A stretch of 64,000 nucleotides of DNA from Lautropia sp. Its GTDB lineage: Bacteria; Pseudomonadota; Gammaproteobacteria; Burkholderiales; Burkholderiaceae_E. Both the position numbers and the translations under genes were made by a program. This document shows positions 52,642 to 61,824 of the stretch, in pieces. The notes beneath the pieces were generated by a model. The model was given only the letters and a program-made list of their open reading frames with translations. It searched no databases and was not told where the DNA came from. The first letter of the stretch is position 1. Each line of letters begins with the position of its first letter. The DNA is taken from positions 124,001 to 188,000 of the forward strand of contig JAUNKF010000001.1 of assembly GCA_030532895.1 (NCBI GenBank), read 5' to 3'.

Positions 52642-52659
52642 GTTTACGTCTCGCGAATC

Positions 52660-53931
52660 TCAAGCCTTGTCGAGCGCCTGCGCGATGTCAGCCAAAATGT
52701 CATCGATATCTTCGATACCGACCGAAAGCCGCACCATGCCGGGGCCGACGCCTGCCTGTTTCAGCTCCTCGGCATTCAGTTGCCGGTGCGTGGTGGAAGC
52801 CGGGTGGCAGGCCAGCGTTTTGGCATCCCCGATGTTCACGAGCCGATAAATCAACTGCAAGGCATCGATGAAACGGGCGCCCGCCTCGATACCACCTTTC
52901 AGCTCGAAGCTGAGAATGCCGGACGCCTTGCCGGCGCAAATCCGCTCGGCCGTCTGTCGATAGGGGCTGTCGGGCAACATCGCATAATTGACGCTTGCCA
53001 CCTTCTCATGCGCTTGCAAATAGGCGGCCACCTGTTCGGCATTGCTGCAATGCCGCTCCATTCTCAGGGCCAGCGTCTCCAGCCCTTGCAAAATCTGAAA
53101 GGCATTGAAGGGCGAGAGTGCAGCCCCGGTATTGCGCAAGGGCACCACACGGCAACGACCGATATAGGCAGCCGGCCCGAAGGCTTCGGTGTAAACCACC
53201 CCATGATAGGAAGGATCAGGCTGGTTCATCATCGGAAAGCGCGCGGCGTTGGCTTGCCAGTCGAAGGTGCCACTATCGACGATGACACCGCCGATGCTGG
53301 TGCCATGCCCACCGATGTACTTCGTGAGCGAATGAACCACGACATGCGCACCATGCTCGAAGGGGCGGCACAAATACGGCGTGGCCACCGTGTTGTCGAC
53401 GATCAGCGGCATGCCGTGCCGGTTGGCAATCTCGGCCCAGCGCTTCAGGTCGACCACATTGCCGGCCGGGTTGCCGATCGATTCGCAAAATAGCGCCTTC
53501 GTGTTCTCGTCGATGGCGGCCTCCAGCGCCTCGACATCGTCATGCGCCACCATCCGGCAGCTGATGGCCTGATTGGGCAGCGTGTGCGCAAAAAGGTTGT
53601 AGGTGCCACCATAGAGCTGGCTGGTGGAGACGATGTTGCTGCCCGGCGTGCAGATGGCCTGCAACGCATAGGTGATGGCCGCCATGCCCGAAGCCGTGAC
53701 CAACGCCCCCACGCCACCCTCCAGTGCCGCCATTCGTTCCTCCAGTACCGCACTGGTCGGGTTCATGATGCGGGTATAGATGTTGCCGGGCACCGCGAGG
53801 TTGAAGAGATCGGCCCCATGCTGGCTGTTGTCGAACGTGTAGGAGGTGGTTTGATAGATCGGCACGGCAGCAGCACGGGTGGTCGGTTCGCTGCGGTAGC
53901 CTGCGTGGATGGCGGCGGTGGCAAATTTCAT
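52660..53931 (-). CDS. metY: O-acetylhomoserine sulfhydrylase
   Basis: This 423-residue PLP enzyme of the Cys/Met metabolism family makes homocysteine (or methionine) from O-acetylhomoserine and sulfide (or methanethiol). The length and pattern fit MetY: HAGYRSEPTTRAAAVPIYQTTSYTF, YTRIMNPTSAVLEERMAALEGGVGALVTASGMAAITYAL, and PLP Lys in VHSLTKYIGGHGTSIGG. The late block GDAKTLACHPASTTHRQL is diagnostic of O-acetylhomoserine enzymes. The start ATG at 53931 is followed directly by the family N-terminus. The leader upstream is long and structured. Confidence 0.93.
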   Translation of the reverse strand: MKFATAAIHAGYRSEPTTRAAAVPIYQTTSYTFDNSQHGADLFNLAVPGNIYTRIMNPTSAVLEERMAALEGGVGALVTASGMAAITYALQAICTPGSNIVSTSQLYGGTYNLFAHTLPNQAISCRMVAHDDVEALEAAIDENTKALFCESIGNPAGNVVDLKRWAEIANRHGMPLIVDNTVATPYLCRPFEHGAHVVVHSLTKYIGGHGTSIGGVIVDSGTFDWQANAARFPMMNQPDPSYHGVVYTEAFGPAAYIGRCRVVPLRNTGAALSPFNAFQILQGLETLALRMERHCSNAEQVAAYLQAHEKVASVNYAMLPDSPYRQTAERICAGKASGILSFELKGGIEAGARFIDALQLIYRLVNIGDAKTLACHPASTTHRQLNAEELKQAGVGPGMVRLSVGIEDIDDILADIAQALDKA

Positions 53932-53975
53932 GAGGTCTCCGGTTCAGATTTGTGGGACGCAAGGATGGGCGCACG

Positions 53976-54142
53976 AAGCACCAGATGCTTGCTGAAACCT
54001 TTCAGGGTGGCGAGGCAGCGGGTGACTTCCGACACCTTGCAGGATGGCCAGGCACCAGGTGCGCTGGACACATCCGATGCCTTTGACGGCGCTGCCGACG
54101 CTATCACGTCGGCCCCTGGCCTGCAACACGATGGCAGGCCAG
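53976..54142 (-). promoter_or_regulatory. Hairpin-rich leader upstream of metY
   Basis: Within the 489-base gap 53932-54420 four short inverted repeats follow one another. AAGCA/TGCTT lies at 53976-53990, CTGAAA/TTTCAG at 53992-54005, GCCGACG/CGTCGGC at 54094-54113, and CTGGCCTGC/GCAGGCCAG (nine perfect pairs) at 54116-54142. Together they lie 45 to 210 bases upstream of metY. They do not match known SAM or SAH riboswitch cores that I can recognise. They could be a new leader regulator or stacked terminators. The divergent tannase gene must also take its promoter from this gap. Confidence 0.4.
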
Positions 54143-54420
54143 GCACTTCAGCCGCACGGGTACGGCACGGCTTTCATGAGCGTGGCACGGGCATGACATG
54201 GTTGCCCCCGCTGACACGCGGCTGTTAACAAAAGCCGCCGGAAGCTGTGTTACCTTTACCACGCCGTCGGTGGCCTGGTCAGCAGCCATCCGTGAGGGCA
54301 TGGCCCCATGAACGGACAGGCGCCCTTGCCGGGCCTTTTCAATCCTCTCCTGGCCCCGGCGCGCCCTCTTCCACGCGGCACCAGACCGCCCCCGCCTCTA
54401 TCTCCATCTCCGATCTGCTC

Positions 54421-56466
54421 GTGCGTTTAACCGCCCTGTCGTCGCTGTCCGCGCTGTCGCTGCTCTCGTCTGCCCTGCCCTTCAATACCGCCCACGCTGC
54501 CCAGAACCTGCCAGCCATTGCGCCAGTGGCCGCCTGTTCCGTGGACAGCTTTGCCCACGTCAGCCTGCGCGAAGCCCCCGCCCGTGTCACCAGTGCCGAG
54601 ATCGGCGATGTCGACGGCAACCCGATGTGCGTGATCGAAGGCATGATTTCGCCGCAAATACGCTTTCTCGTGCATCTGCCAGCCAAGGGCTGGACGCAGC
54701 GCTATTTGCAGACAGGCTGCGGCGGCCTGTGCGGTCGACTGGCCATCCACTCGCCGCAGCGTGACTGCCAGTTCGAGCAGGATGGCACGATGGCGATGGC
54801 CTCGACCGACATGGGTCACCGGGCCGGCATCGGCGGCCTCTGGGCGGCGAGCGACATGCAGTTGCGCGTGGATTTCGGCTATCGCGGTGTTCACACCACG
54901 GCCTTGATCGCCAAAGAACTGATCAAGGTCTATTACGGACAGAAGCCGGCATTCTCGTATTTTTCGGGGTGTTCCGACGGAGGCCGTGAAGCGCTGATGT
55001 CGGCGCAGCGGTACCCGGAAGATTTCGACGGCATTGCGGCGGGTGCGCCTTCACTGAATTTTCTGGCGCACAACAGCATGTATCACGGCTGGAATGCCCG
55101 CATCGTGCAGGCTGCCAGCCCCAACCCCGCCGTGCGCGAGCGTGACCTGCCGATTCTGAACCGTCGTGCACTGGCCGAATGCGATACCGCCGACGGCCTG
55201 AAGGATGGCATCATCTCCGACCCCACCTGCCAGGTGGATCCCTTGCAATGGGTCTGTGGCCCAGGTGAAAACGACAACTGCCTCAGCCGGCGCACCGCCC
55301 TGGCAGCCGCCGAACTCTACCGCGGTGCCCATGAAGGCGAGACGAAACTCGTGATCGGCTCGCTGCTGCCCGGCTCGGAGCTGTCATGGCTCAACGTGCT
55401 GGTGCCGCGGGAACTGCCCCCCACGCCGATGGCGAACACCCCCACCGCGTCGGGCAGCACGACGGGTTCCCCCGCTGCCCCGACTGCTGGCCACACCGCT
55501 GCCGCCGGCTCGGGCAGCACGGCCTTCAACCCCATCAGCCTGGCTCACGCGGCCTCGGCCGTTGAGTCCACCCAGGCATCCACCCAGCCCACCCGGGGGG
55601 CGACAACGGCCGGTCTCGCCCCGTCCGGCCAGCCTGGCACAGCGACAACGCGCGCGCAGTCAGGCTCGGCACCAACGGATGCCAAGGCGGCGGGTTCACC
55701 GGCACAATCCGCCAACACGTCGGCCAGCACCAGCAAAGCCTCGCTGCCGCCTCGGCCCACCGAGGCGCCTGCGATGGATCAGCTCTACTTTGCGCAGCCC
55801 GTGAGCACGGCCAGCCCCAAGTCAGCGCAGGAGATCCTGCAATCGCTGGCCTTCATCGACCCTTACGACCCTGACTGGAAGCTGTCGGACTTCCGCTTCG
55901 AGGCCAGCGTCTTTGAAAGGCTCAAACCGATGCACGCCCTGCTCGATGCCACCAACCCCGATCTTGGCCCCTTTCACCGGGCCGGCGGCAAGTTGCTGAT
56001 CTGGCACGGGCTGGGTGATCCGCATATTGCCCCCGCCAATTCGATGGCTTACTATCAAGCCGTGCGTGACACCATTGGTCAGGAAGCCACCGACGAGGTG
56101 ATGCGGCTCTTTCTGGTGCCCGGCCTCGGACATTGCGGCGGCGGCCACGGCCTGCGCAGCCTCGACGCCATGACGCCGCTCATCGACTGGGTTGAAAACG
56201 GCCAGGCCCCCAAAGTGCTGCGGGCATCAGCCAGCCATGCCGATGCCGCGCTGGGCAAGGGCCGCAACATCCACCCCTTCCCCTACACCAGCGCGCTGAA
56301 AACCGATGGTGACCCGAACACCCCCACCGACTGGGCGCGTGGCAAGCGTCTGGCCGTCGATGACACGCTCTACAAGGGTTGGGCCGGTGAGGATTTCTTC
56401 ACGCCAGGCTTCCAGCAGTTTTGCGGCTTCGACGGCATGGCCTTCGTCTGCCGGGACAAACCCTGA
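54421..56466 (+). CDS. Secreted tannase/feruloyl esterase-family hydrolase
   Basis: This alpha/beta-hydrolase has the tannase family nucleophile motif FSGCSDGGREALMSAQRYPEDFDGIAAGAP, a distant Asp, and the His in LVPGLGHCGGG. A GTG at 54421 starts a clean signal peptide (LTALSSLSALSLLSSALPFNTAHA); the frame extends to 54247 without a plausible signal. The paired cysteines flanking the catalytic pocket (CGGLCG, GCSDGG, GHCGGG) fit the family. A Ser/Thr/Ala/Gly-rich insertion of about 115 residues interrupts the fold near residues 335-450. Substrates are probably phenolic esters. Confidence 0.83.
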   Translation: MRLTALSSLSALSLLSSALPFNTAHAAQNLPAIAPVAACSVDSFAHVSLREAPARVTSAEIGDVDGNPMCVIEGMISPQIRFLVHLPAKGWTQRYLQTGCGGLCGRLAIHSPQRDCQFEQDGTMAMASTDMGHRAGIGGLWAASDMQLRVDFGYRGVHTTALIAKELIKVYYGQKPAFSYFSGCSDGGREALMSAQRYPEDFDGIAAGAPSLNFLAHNSMYHGWNARIVQAASPNPAVRERDLPILNRRALAECDTADGLKDGIISDPTCQVDPLQWVCGPGENDNCLSRRTALAAAELYRGAHEGETKLVIGSLLPGSELSWLNVLVPRELPPTPMANTPTASGSTTGSPAAPTAGHTAAAGSGSTAFNPISLAHAASAVESTQASTQPTRGATTAGLAPSGQPGTATTRAQSGSAPTDAKAAGSPAQSANTSASTSKASLPPRPTEAPAMDQLYFAQPVSTASPKSAQEILQSLAFIDPYDPDWKLSDFRFEASVFERLKPMHALLDATNPDLGPFHRAGGKLLIWHGLGDPHIAPANSMAYYQAVRDTIGQEATDEVMRLFLVPGLGHCGGGHGLRSLDAMTPLIDWVENGQAPKVLRASASHADAALGKGRNIHPFPYTSALKTDGDPNTPTDWARGKRLAVDDTLYKGWAGEDFFTPGFQQFCGFDGMAFVCRDKP

Positions 56467-56475
56467 ACCTCTCCC

Positions 56476-57387
56476 ATGATCGTCCGCAACCGTCCAAACT
56501 GGTTTGCCATGCTCTTCGTGCTGCGAGGCTCGATCCTGCCCCGGATCGCCGTGCAGCTGATCGTCATCACCCTGTTTTCCGTGCTGATCACGGCACTGCA
56601 CGGCAAGGTGCTCGACTGGAAGGTGTCGCTGAACTTCGTGCCCTTCTCACTGATCGGTCTCACGCTCGCGATCTTTCTGAGCTTTCGCAACAACACGAGC
56701 TATGACCGCTTCTGGGAGGCCCGCAAGCTCTGGCAGCAAGTGCAGGATGAAAGCCGCTCTCTCGCGCGTGAGGCACTGACGCTCACGAGCAACCCCGGTG
56801 CCGCGCCTCAGCTCGTCTACCAGCTCTGCGCCTTCGTGCACCTGCTCAAGCACCAGCTACGCCACACCAGCCCGAATGCCGATCTGAAGCAGTTTCTGGA
56901 CGGCGCTCAGATGGCCCGGCTGGAAAAAGCGAGTTTCCGCCCGGCGATGGCGCTCCAGATGGCTGGCGAATGGCTGGGCGATCGGGTGAAGGCCAATGAG
57001 ATCCACCCGCCGATCGTCACGGCCTTCGCCGGCAGCCTGAGTCGGCTGACGGCTGCGCTCGGCGGCTGCGAACGGATCGCGCACACACCGATTCCGTTCA
57101 CCTATGCGGTCGTCATCCACCGCAGCATCTACCTGTACTGCTTCTGGCTGCCCTTTGGTCTGCTGGATTCGATCGGACTGATGACGCCGGTGATCGTCTG
57201 CTTCATCGCCTACACCTTCTTTGCGCTGGAGGCACTGGGCGCCGAGCTGGAAGACCCCTTCGGCCAGGAGGCCAACGACCTGCCCTTGCAGGCATTGGCC
57301 CATGAAACCGAAGCCTCGCTGCTGGAGATGATCAACGAGCAGCCCAGAACCGAGAAACCGGTGATCCGCAAAAGTCTGTTGCAATGA
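56476..57387 (+). CDS. Bestrophin-family ion channel
   Basis: This 303-residue membrane protein matches bacterial bestrophins. It opens with MIVRNRPNWFAMLFVLRGSILPRI, has a first helix pair (AVQLIVITLFSVLITAL; VPFSLIGLTLAIFLSFRNNTSYDRFWEARKLWQQ), and carries the family hallmark of an acid cluster after the last helix (ALEALGAELEDPFGQEANDLPLQALAHETE). Bacterial homologues form pentameric channels, often for chloride or sodium. It starts nine bases after the tannase gene, so the two may be co-transcribed. Confidence 0.9.
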   Translation: MIVRNRPNWFAMLFVLRGSILPRIAVQLIVITLFSVLITALHGKVLDWKVSLNFVPFSLIGLTLAIFLSFRNNTSYDRFWEARKLWQQVQDESRSLAREALTLTSNPGAAPQLVYQLCAFVHLLKHQLRHTSPNADLKQFLDGAQMARLEKASFRPAMALQMAGEWLGDRVKANEIHPPIVTAFAGSLSRLTAALGGCERIAHTPIPFTYAVVIHRSIYLYCFWLPFGLLDSIGLMTPVIVCFIAYTFFALEALGAELEDPFGQEANDLPLQALAHETEASLLEMINEQPRTEKPVIRKSLLQ

Positions 57388-57395
57388 AACGTGGC

Positions 57396-58757
57396 TCACA
57401 CCACCATCCGGGCGATGAACATCGCCACCGTCGTCGCCACACCGACCCCGATCAGCCCAGGGATCATGAAGCTGTGGTTCAGGATGTACTTGCCGATGTG
57501 GGTGGTGCCGGTTCGGTCGAAGTTGATGGTGGCCAGATCGCTCGGGTAGAAACAGAAGAAGAAGTAGGCATAGCAGGCCGGCACCGAACCGAGCAAGGTG
57601 GCCGGTGACAACCCCAGCGCAAAGCCCAGTGGCAGCATCACGCTGAGCGTGGCGGCCTGCGACTTCAGAAAGGCCGAGAACGCGAACATGGCCAGCGCAA
57701 ACGACCACGGGTGCGCCTCCACCTGCGCCTTCAGCATGTCGGTGATGTAGCCCTTGTTGCCCGAGATGACGGTGTCACTCATCCAGGCAATCCCCAAAAT
57801 CATGATGACCGCCACCATGCCGGCATTGAAAACCTTGGAATCCGAAATCGCCTTCGGTTTCACCTGGGTGAAGAACAGGATCAGCGCACCGGCCGCCAGC
57901 ATGATGAACTGGATCACTGGCACCATCGACAGCGGCTTGCCCTTGGCATCGAGCGGCAAGAGTGGCTTGGCCACCGAGGCCAGCAACACGATCGTGATGA
58001 TGCCCAGCACGAAGAGAGCCAGCGCCTTCTTCGCCTCGGGCGTGACGACCTGATCGAGCACCGAGTGTGCACCGCCCTCGATGTACTCGCGCATGGCCGG
58101 GTCTTTCAGCTTGGCCTGAAACACCGGATCATCGGCCAGATCCTGGCCACGCTTCAGGCTCCAGGTGGCGGCCACCAGCATGCCGATGAAACAGGACGGG
58201 ATCGTCACCATCAGCACCTGCGGCACCGTGATGTCCACCTGGTTCGTGGCTGCGATCGCCACCACCGTGGCCAGCGCCGCCGAGACGGGACTGGCCGTGA
58301 TGCCCATCTGGCTGGCCACGGCCGCCACCGCCATCGGGCGCTCGGGGCGAATGCCCTTGGAATAGGCCACGTCATAGATCACTGGCAACAGCGGATAAAC
58401 CGCGTGCCCGGTACCCACCAGCATCGTGAGCGAAAAGGTGCAGATCGGTGCCAGATAGGTGACGCGCTCGGGATGTTTGCGCAGCAGCTTTTCCGCCAGT
58501 CGCACGATCAGGTTCAGCGCCCCCGTGGCCTCCAGCGTGGCCGAGGTCGTGACCACGGCCAGGATGATCAGGATCACGTCGATGGGCGGCTTGCCCGGCA
58601 GCACGCCAAAGGCAAAGACCAGGATCGTGATGCCCAGCCCACCCAGCAACCCGAGGGCGACCCCACCGTAGCGGATGCCAAAATAGATGATGATGAGCAG
58701 CAACACCAGCTGCGCCCAGAAGGGGTGAATGCCCATCTGCCCCAACAACTCGTTCAT
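57396..58757 (-). CDS. Anaerobic C4-dicarboxylate transporter of the DcuA/DcuB family
   Basis: This 453-residue carrier has 10 to 12 hydrophobic helices. Family features are IYFGIRYGGVALGLLGGLGITILVFAFGVLPGKPPIDVILIILAVVTTSATLEATGALN at the start, ASQMGITASPVSAALATVVAIA in the middle and TFSLTMLVGTGHAVYPLLPVIYDVA. It exchanges or imports fumarate, malate, succinate or aspartate, mostly under low oxygen. The ATG at 58757 has GGGAGC upstream; a longer frame to 58838 is unlikely. A -10-like TAGAAT lies upstream. It is convergent with the bestrophin gene, nine bases apart. Confidence 0.92.
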   Translation of the reverse strand: MNELLGQMGIHPFWAQLVLLLIIIYFGIRYGGVALGLLGGLGITILVFAFGVLPGKPPIDVILIILAVVTTSATLEATGALNLIVRLAEKLLRKHPERVTYLAPICTFSLTMLVGTGHAVYPLLPVIYDVAYSKGIRPERPMAVAAVASQMGITASPVSAALATVVAIAATNQVDITVPQVLMVTIPSCFIGMLVAATWSLKRGQDLADDPVFQAKLKDPAMREYIEGGAHSVLDQVVTPEAKKALALFVLGIITIVLLASVAKPLLPLDAKGKPLSMVPVIQFIMLAAGALILFFTQVKPKAISDSKVFNAGMVAVIMILGIAWMSDTVISGNKGYITDMLKAQVEAHPWSFALAMFAFSAFLKSQAATLSVMLPLGFALGLSPATLLGSVPACYAYFFFCFYPSDLATINFDRTGTTHIGKYILNHSFMIPGLIGVGVATTVAMFIARMVV

Positions 58758-59049
58758 GGCCTTTGCTCCCGAGGCTGTTTTTCTTGTCGCATGAGCCATC
58801 CCCGTGCCGTGAGTCCACGCCACGACACAGGATGTCACCTTTTTGATTCTATCGGTTGACAGCCGGGATCAGGCTCAAATTCGAGTGTGCAGGGCGGCCA
58901 CTCCAATGGCCGCCTGATCATGACGCCGACGCCCCTGCCCGGTCGAGCACGAGCAAGACGACCGGCATCCATGCCTGACGGGGCAGGCAGGCCATTTGAC
59001 GCATGTCCTTGAGCCCCGGCCAACCGGGCGCTGCTCGGGATCTGGATCG

Positions 59050-59100
59050 GATGTCGGGATGCCGGCCAGGCGCCCCGACATCGGTCAACCGGCATGCCGG
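59050..59100. terminator. Hairpins between the Dcu carrier and the ankyrin gene
   Basis: GATGTCGGG (59050-59058) pairs with CCCGACATC (59074-59082), nine perfect pairs around a 15-base loop. A palindrome CCGGCATGCCGG lies at 59089-59100, just before the ankyrin gene's stop. Neither is followed by T residues on the minus strand. The remainder of 58758-59106 (350 bases) shows only the short upstream region of the Dcu gene. Confidence 0.45.
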
Positions 59101-59106
59101 CCGGCT

Positions 59107-60027
59107 TCACTCGCAGCTCGGCTTGCCGTTGCGGTGGTTGATGGCACCGTGTGCCACCAGAAGCTTCACCATGTCGGGATGCTTGCGGGTACAAGCGTAG
59201 GAGAGTGGCCCCTGATCGTAGGCCCCCAGGGTCTCGTCCTTCGTCGTGGCGACCAGATTCACGTCGGCGCCCTGCTCGATCAGGTACTTGACGACCGCCA
59301 GCCGGTTGTTGCTGGCTGCCACCATGATCAGCGTCTCCCCATCGGCTTCGACCGTCTGATCATTCAGGTCGGTATCCGGCAAGCGCTGATGGATCTTGCG
59401 CACGATGTCGACATTCTTGCCAAGCGCGGCCGACTTCAGCACGTTGTAGACATCCCCCCGATCCGTTGCGTTCACCGAGGCGCCCTTCTCCAGCAGCAGA
59501 TCCACGATGTCCTCATAACCGATGAAGGCAGCCCAGCCCAATGCGGTCTGGCCGAGCGATGCCTCATCCTTCGCTTCGAGGTTCTGACCGGCCTCGATCA
59601 TCTCGCGCACCTTGGTCGTGTTGCCACGCTTGATCGCATCGAACCAGGCGGCATCCGGCCCCTCGGAATCCTTGTCGTAGAACATCCGGTTCTTCAGCTT
59701 TTTCGGATTGACAATGTCGATCATCTCGGGCAGGCTGAAACGGAAACCCTTGTTGGCCACCCGAATCACCAGACTGCCGGCATCCACCCCAAGCAGCTCG
59801 GTCACGGCCACCGAGGGGAGCGACGACGCCGTGGTGTCAGTGCCCGATGCCGCCGTACCAGTCGTGGCAGCACCCGATGCACCGCTGCCCGTCGACGTGG
59901 CGGCCGTGTTCGTGCCCGACGCACCGCTGTCGGTTCTGCTGTCGCTGCCACTGCCGCAGGCGGCGAGCCCCAGTGCGCACGCCAGAAGCGCTGCCAGACG
60001 AACATGCTTGAATTGCTTGGATGACAT
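59107..60027 (-). CDS. Lipoprotein with ankyrin repeats
   Basis: The 306-residue protein has a lipoprotein signal ending in LGLAAC, a Ser/Thr/Gly/Ala-rich spacer of about 45 residues and then ankyrin repeats. AWFDAIKRGNTTKVREMIEAGQNLEAKD, LGWAAFIGYEDIVDLLLEKGASVNATD, LIMVAASNNRLAVVKYLIEQGADVNLVA and LSYACTRKHPDMVKLLVAHGAINH are the clear units. It is likely anchored on the periplasmic or outer-membrane face and binds other proteins. AAGGGG precedes the ATG at 60027. The partner is unknown. Confidence 0.88.
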   Translation of the reverse strand: MSSKQFKHVRLAALLACALGLAACGSGSDSRTDSGASGTNTAATSTGSGASGAATTGTAASGTDTTASSLPSVAVTELLGVDAGSLVIRVANKGFRFSLPEMIDIVNPKKLKNRMFYDKDSEGPDAAWFDAIKRGNTTKVREMIEAGQNLEAKDEASLGQTALGWAAFIGYEDIVDLLLEKGASVNATDRGDVYNVLKSAALGKNVDIVRKIHQRLPDTDLNDQTVEADGETLIMVAASNNRLAVVKYLIEQGADVNLVATTKDETLGAYDQGPLSYACTRKHPDMVKLLVAHGAINHRNGKPSCE

Positions 60028-60277
60028 GATCTGAACCCCTTGCCGGCCACCAGGCCGCGCTCAACTCGGAAAGGGGCGGATTCTAGGAAGTGAAAGCCGC
60101 TGCCACTCGTCTGCCGACAGGCGGCGGGCCGGCGTATGGGCCGGCACCACAGCCCGTCACCCGACCATTCGCCAGACCATCATCCAGTCACGGACATCAT
60201 TCATGGGCAACATGCCAACTAGCCCCTCAAGACCTTGTACCAGATCATGAAGCCTGCATGCCGGCCGAATGATTCAG

Positions 60278-60306
60278 TTTATTTAAAAATGGCTTGGGAC
60301 TAGAAT
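60278..60306 (+). promoter_or_regulatory. Putative promoter of glpTD
   Basis: TTTATT (60278-60283) and TAGAAT (60301-60306) are spaced by 17 bases, 55 bases upstream of the glpT start. The -10 is good and the -35 weak. The 334-base gap 60028-60361 is otherwise without recognised features, although it is AT-rich just before this promoter. Confidence 0.45.
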
Positions 60307-60361
60307 GCCTCACTGAAGTGCCTGTTTTTCTTTTCATTTTCATTAATTGGACGGACAAGTC

Positions 60362-61807
60362 ATGATCGGAATATTCAAGCCGGCACCGCACAAGCCGATG
60401 CTGCCGGATGATCAGATCGATCCGACCTACCGGCGGCTGCGCTGGCAGGTCTTTTGCGGCATTTTCTTTGGTTACGCGGCCTATTATTTCGTTCGCAGCA
60501 ACTTCGACCTGGCCCAGAAGGGCCTGATCGATGCGGGCATCTTCAACAAGGCCGAGCTGGGCACGATCGGTGCCGCGGCAGGTCTGGCCTACGGTCTGTC
60601 CAAATTCCTGATGGCGGCCATCTCGGATCGATCGAACCCGAAAGTCTTCCTGCCAGTGGGCCTCCTGCTCTCGGGCCTCACGATGACGCTGATGGGCACG
60701 ATGCCGTGGGCCACGTCGGGTGTGGTCATCGCCTTCATCATGATCTTCCTGAACGGATGGTTCCAGGGCATGGGCTGGCCGCCGTGCGGCAAGACGATGG
60801 TTCACTGGTGGTCGAAGAGCGAACGAGGCGAGGTCGTCTCGGTCTGGAACACGGCGCACAACCTGGGTGGCATGGTACCGGGTGCAATGGTGCTCCTGGC
60901 TGGCTACATCTGGTATCAGACGCATGGGGTCGAGGCCACCAACAAGGACATCTGGCAGCAGGCGCTCTACTACCCCGGCATTGCCGCGATGATCGCCGCC
61001 ATCCCGATCTACCTGATCATGAAGGATTCACCGCAGTCGGCCGGGCTGCCTCCCATCGAGAAGTGGAAGAACGACTACCCGGACGACTACGACGAGAAGA
61101 CCTACGAGAACAACCTCTCCACGAAGGACATCTTCGTCACCTACGTGCTGAAGAACCGTCTGCTCTGGTACATCGCGCTCGCCAACGTCTTCGTCTACCT
61201 GATTCGCTACGGCGTCTTGAAGTGGTCACCGGTCTACCTGAGCGAAGTCAAGCACTTCGACTTCAAAGGCACGGCCTGGGCCTACACGATCTATGAGCTG
61301 GCCGCCATTCCCGGCACGCTGCTCTGCGGCTGGATGTCGGACAAGGTCTTCAAGGGCAAGCGCGGTCTGACCGGCTTCATCTTCATGATCCTGACCACCG
61401 CTGCCGTGGCAGCCCTGTGGCTGAATCCGGCCACCCCCGAGGCTGACCTGAACAGCTATGCCGTCTGGTATCAGAACCCGTACCAGCTGACCGACTTCAT
61501 CCTGATGACGACGGTGGGCTTCCTGATCTACGGCCCCGTGATGCTGATCGGCCTGCACGCACTTGAGCTGGCGCCGAAGAAAGCCGCCGGCACGGCAGCA
61601 GGTTTTACGGGCCTCTTCGGCTACCTCGGTGGTACTGTATCGGCATCGGCCGTCGTCGGCTGGGCTGCCGAACACTACGGCTGGGATGGTGGCTTCTACG
61701 TGATGATCACGGGGGGCGTGCTGGCCATCGTGCTGCTCTTCATCACGATGATCGAAGAAGGACGACACAAGGCCAAGATCCCCGCTGAGGAACGCCTGGT
61801 CAAATAA
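60362..61807 (+). CDS. glpT: Glycerol-3-phosphate transporter (G3P/phosphate antiporter)
   Basis: This 481-residue major facilitator protein has the GlpT/UhpT pattern: [23 protein letters not shown] near residue 35 with the phosphate-binding Arg, the [35 protein letters not shown] block, a second Arg in [22 protein letters not shown], and [38 protein letters not shown]. It imports glycerol-3-phosphate in exchange for phosphate. It is followed 17 bases later by glpD, so import and oxidation are coupled in one operon. Confidence 0.94.
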   Translation: MIGIFKPAPHKPMLPDDQIDPTYRRLRWQVFCGIFFGYAAYYFVRSNFDLAQKGLIDAGIFNKAELGTIGAAAGLAYGLSKFLMAAISDRSNPKVFLPVGLLLSGLTMTLMGTMPWATSGVVIAFIMIFLNGWFQGMGWPPCGKTMVHWWSKSERGEVVSVWNTAHNLGGMVPGAMVLLAGYIWYQTHGVEATNKDIWQQALYYPGIAAMIAAIPIYLIMKDSPQSAGLPPIEKWKNDYPDDYDEKTYENNLSTKDIFVTYVLKNRLLWYIALANVFVYLIRYGVLKWSPVYLSEVKHFDFKGTAWAYTIYELAAIPGTLLCGWMSDKVFKGKRGLTGFIFMILTTAAVAALWLNPATPEADLNSYAVWYQNPYQLTDFILMTTVGFLIYGPVMLIGLHALELAPKKAAGTAAGFTGLFGYLGGTVSASAVVGWAAEHYGWDGGFYVMITGGVLAIVLLFITMIEEGRHKAKIPAEERLVK

Positions 61808-61824
61808 AACAAAAGGAAACTGTC

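Noticed and set aside
53932-54240. Known SAM-I or SAM-II riboswitch upstream of metY
   Set aside because: The conserved core sequences of these classes were not found on the minus strand. Only simple hairpins are present.
58758-58870. FNR-type site upstream of the Dcu carrier gene
   Set aside because: Only a half-site TTGAT is present and the second half does not fit the TTGAT-N4-ATCAA consensus.
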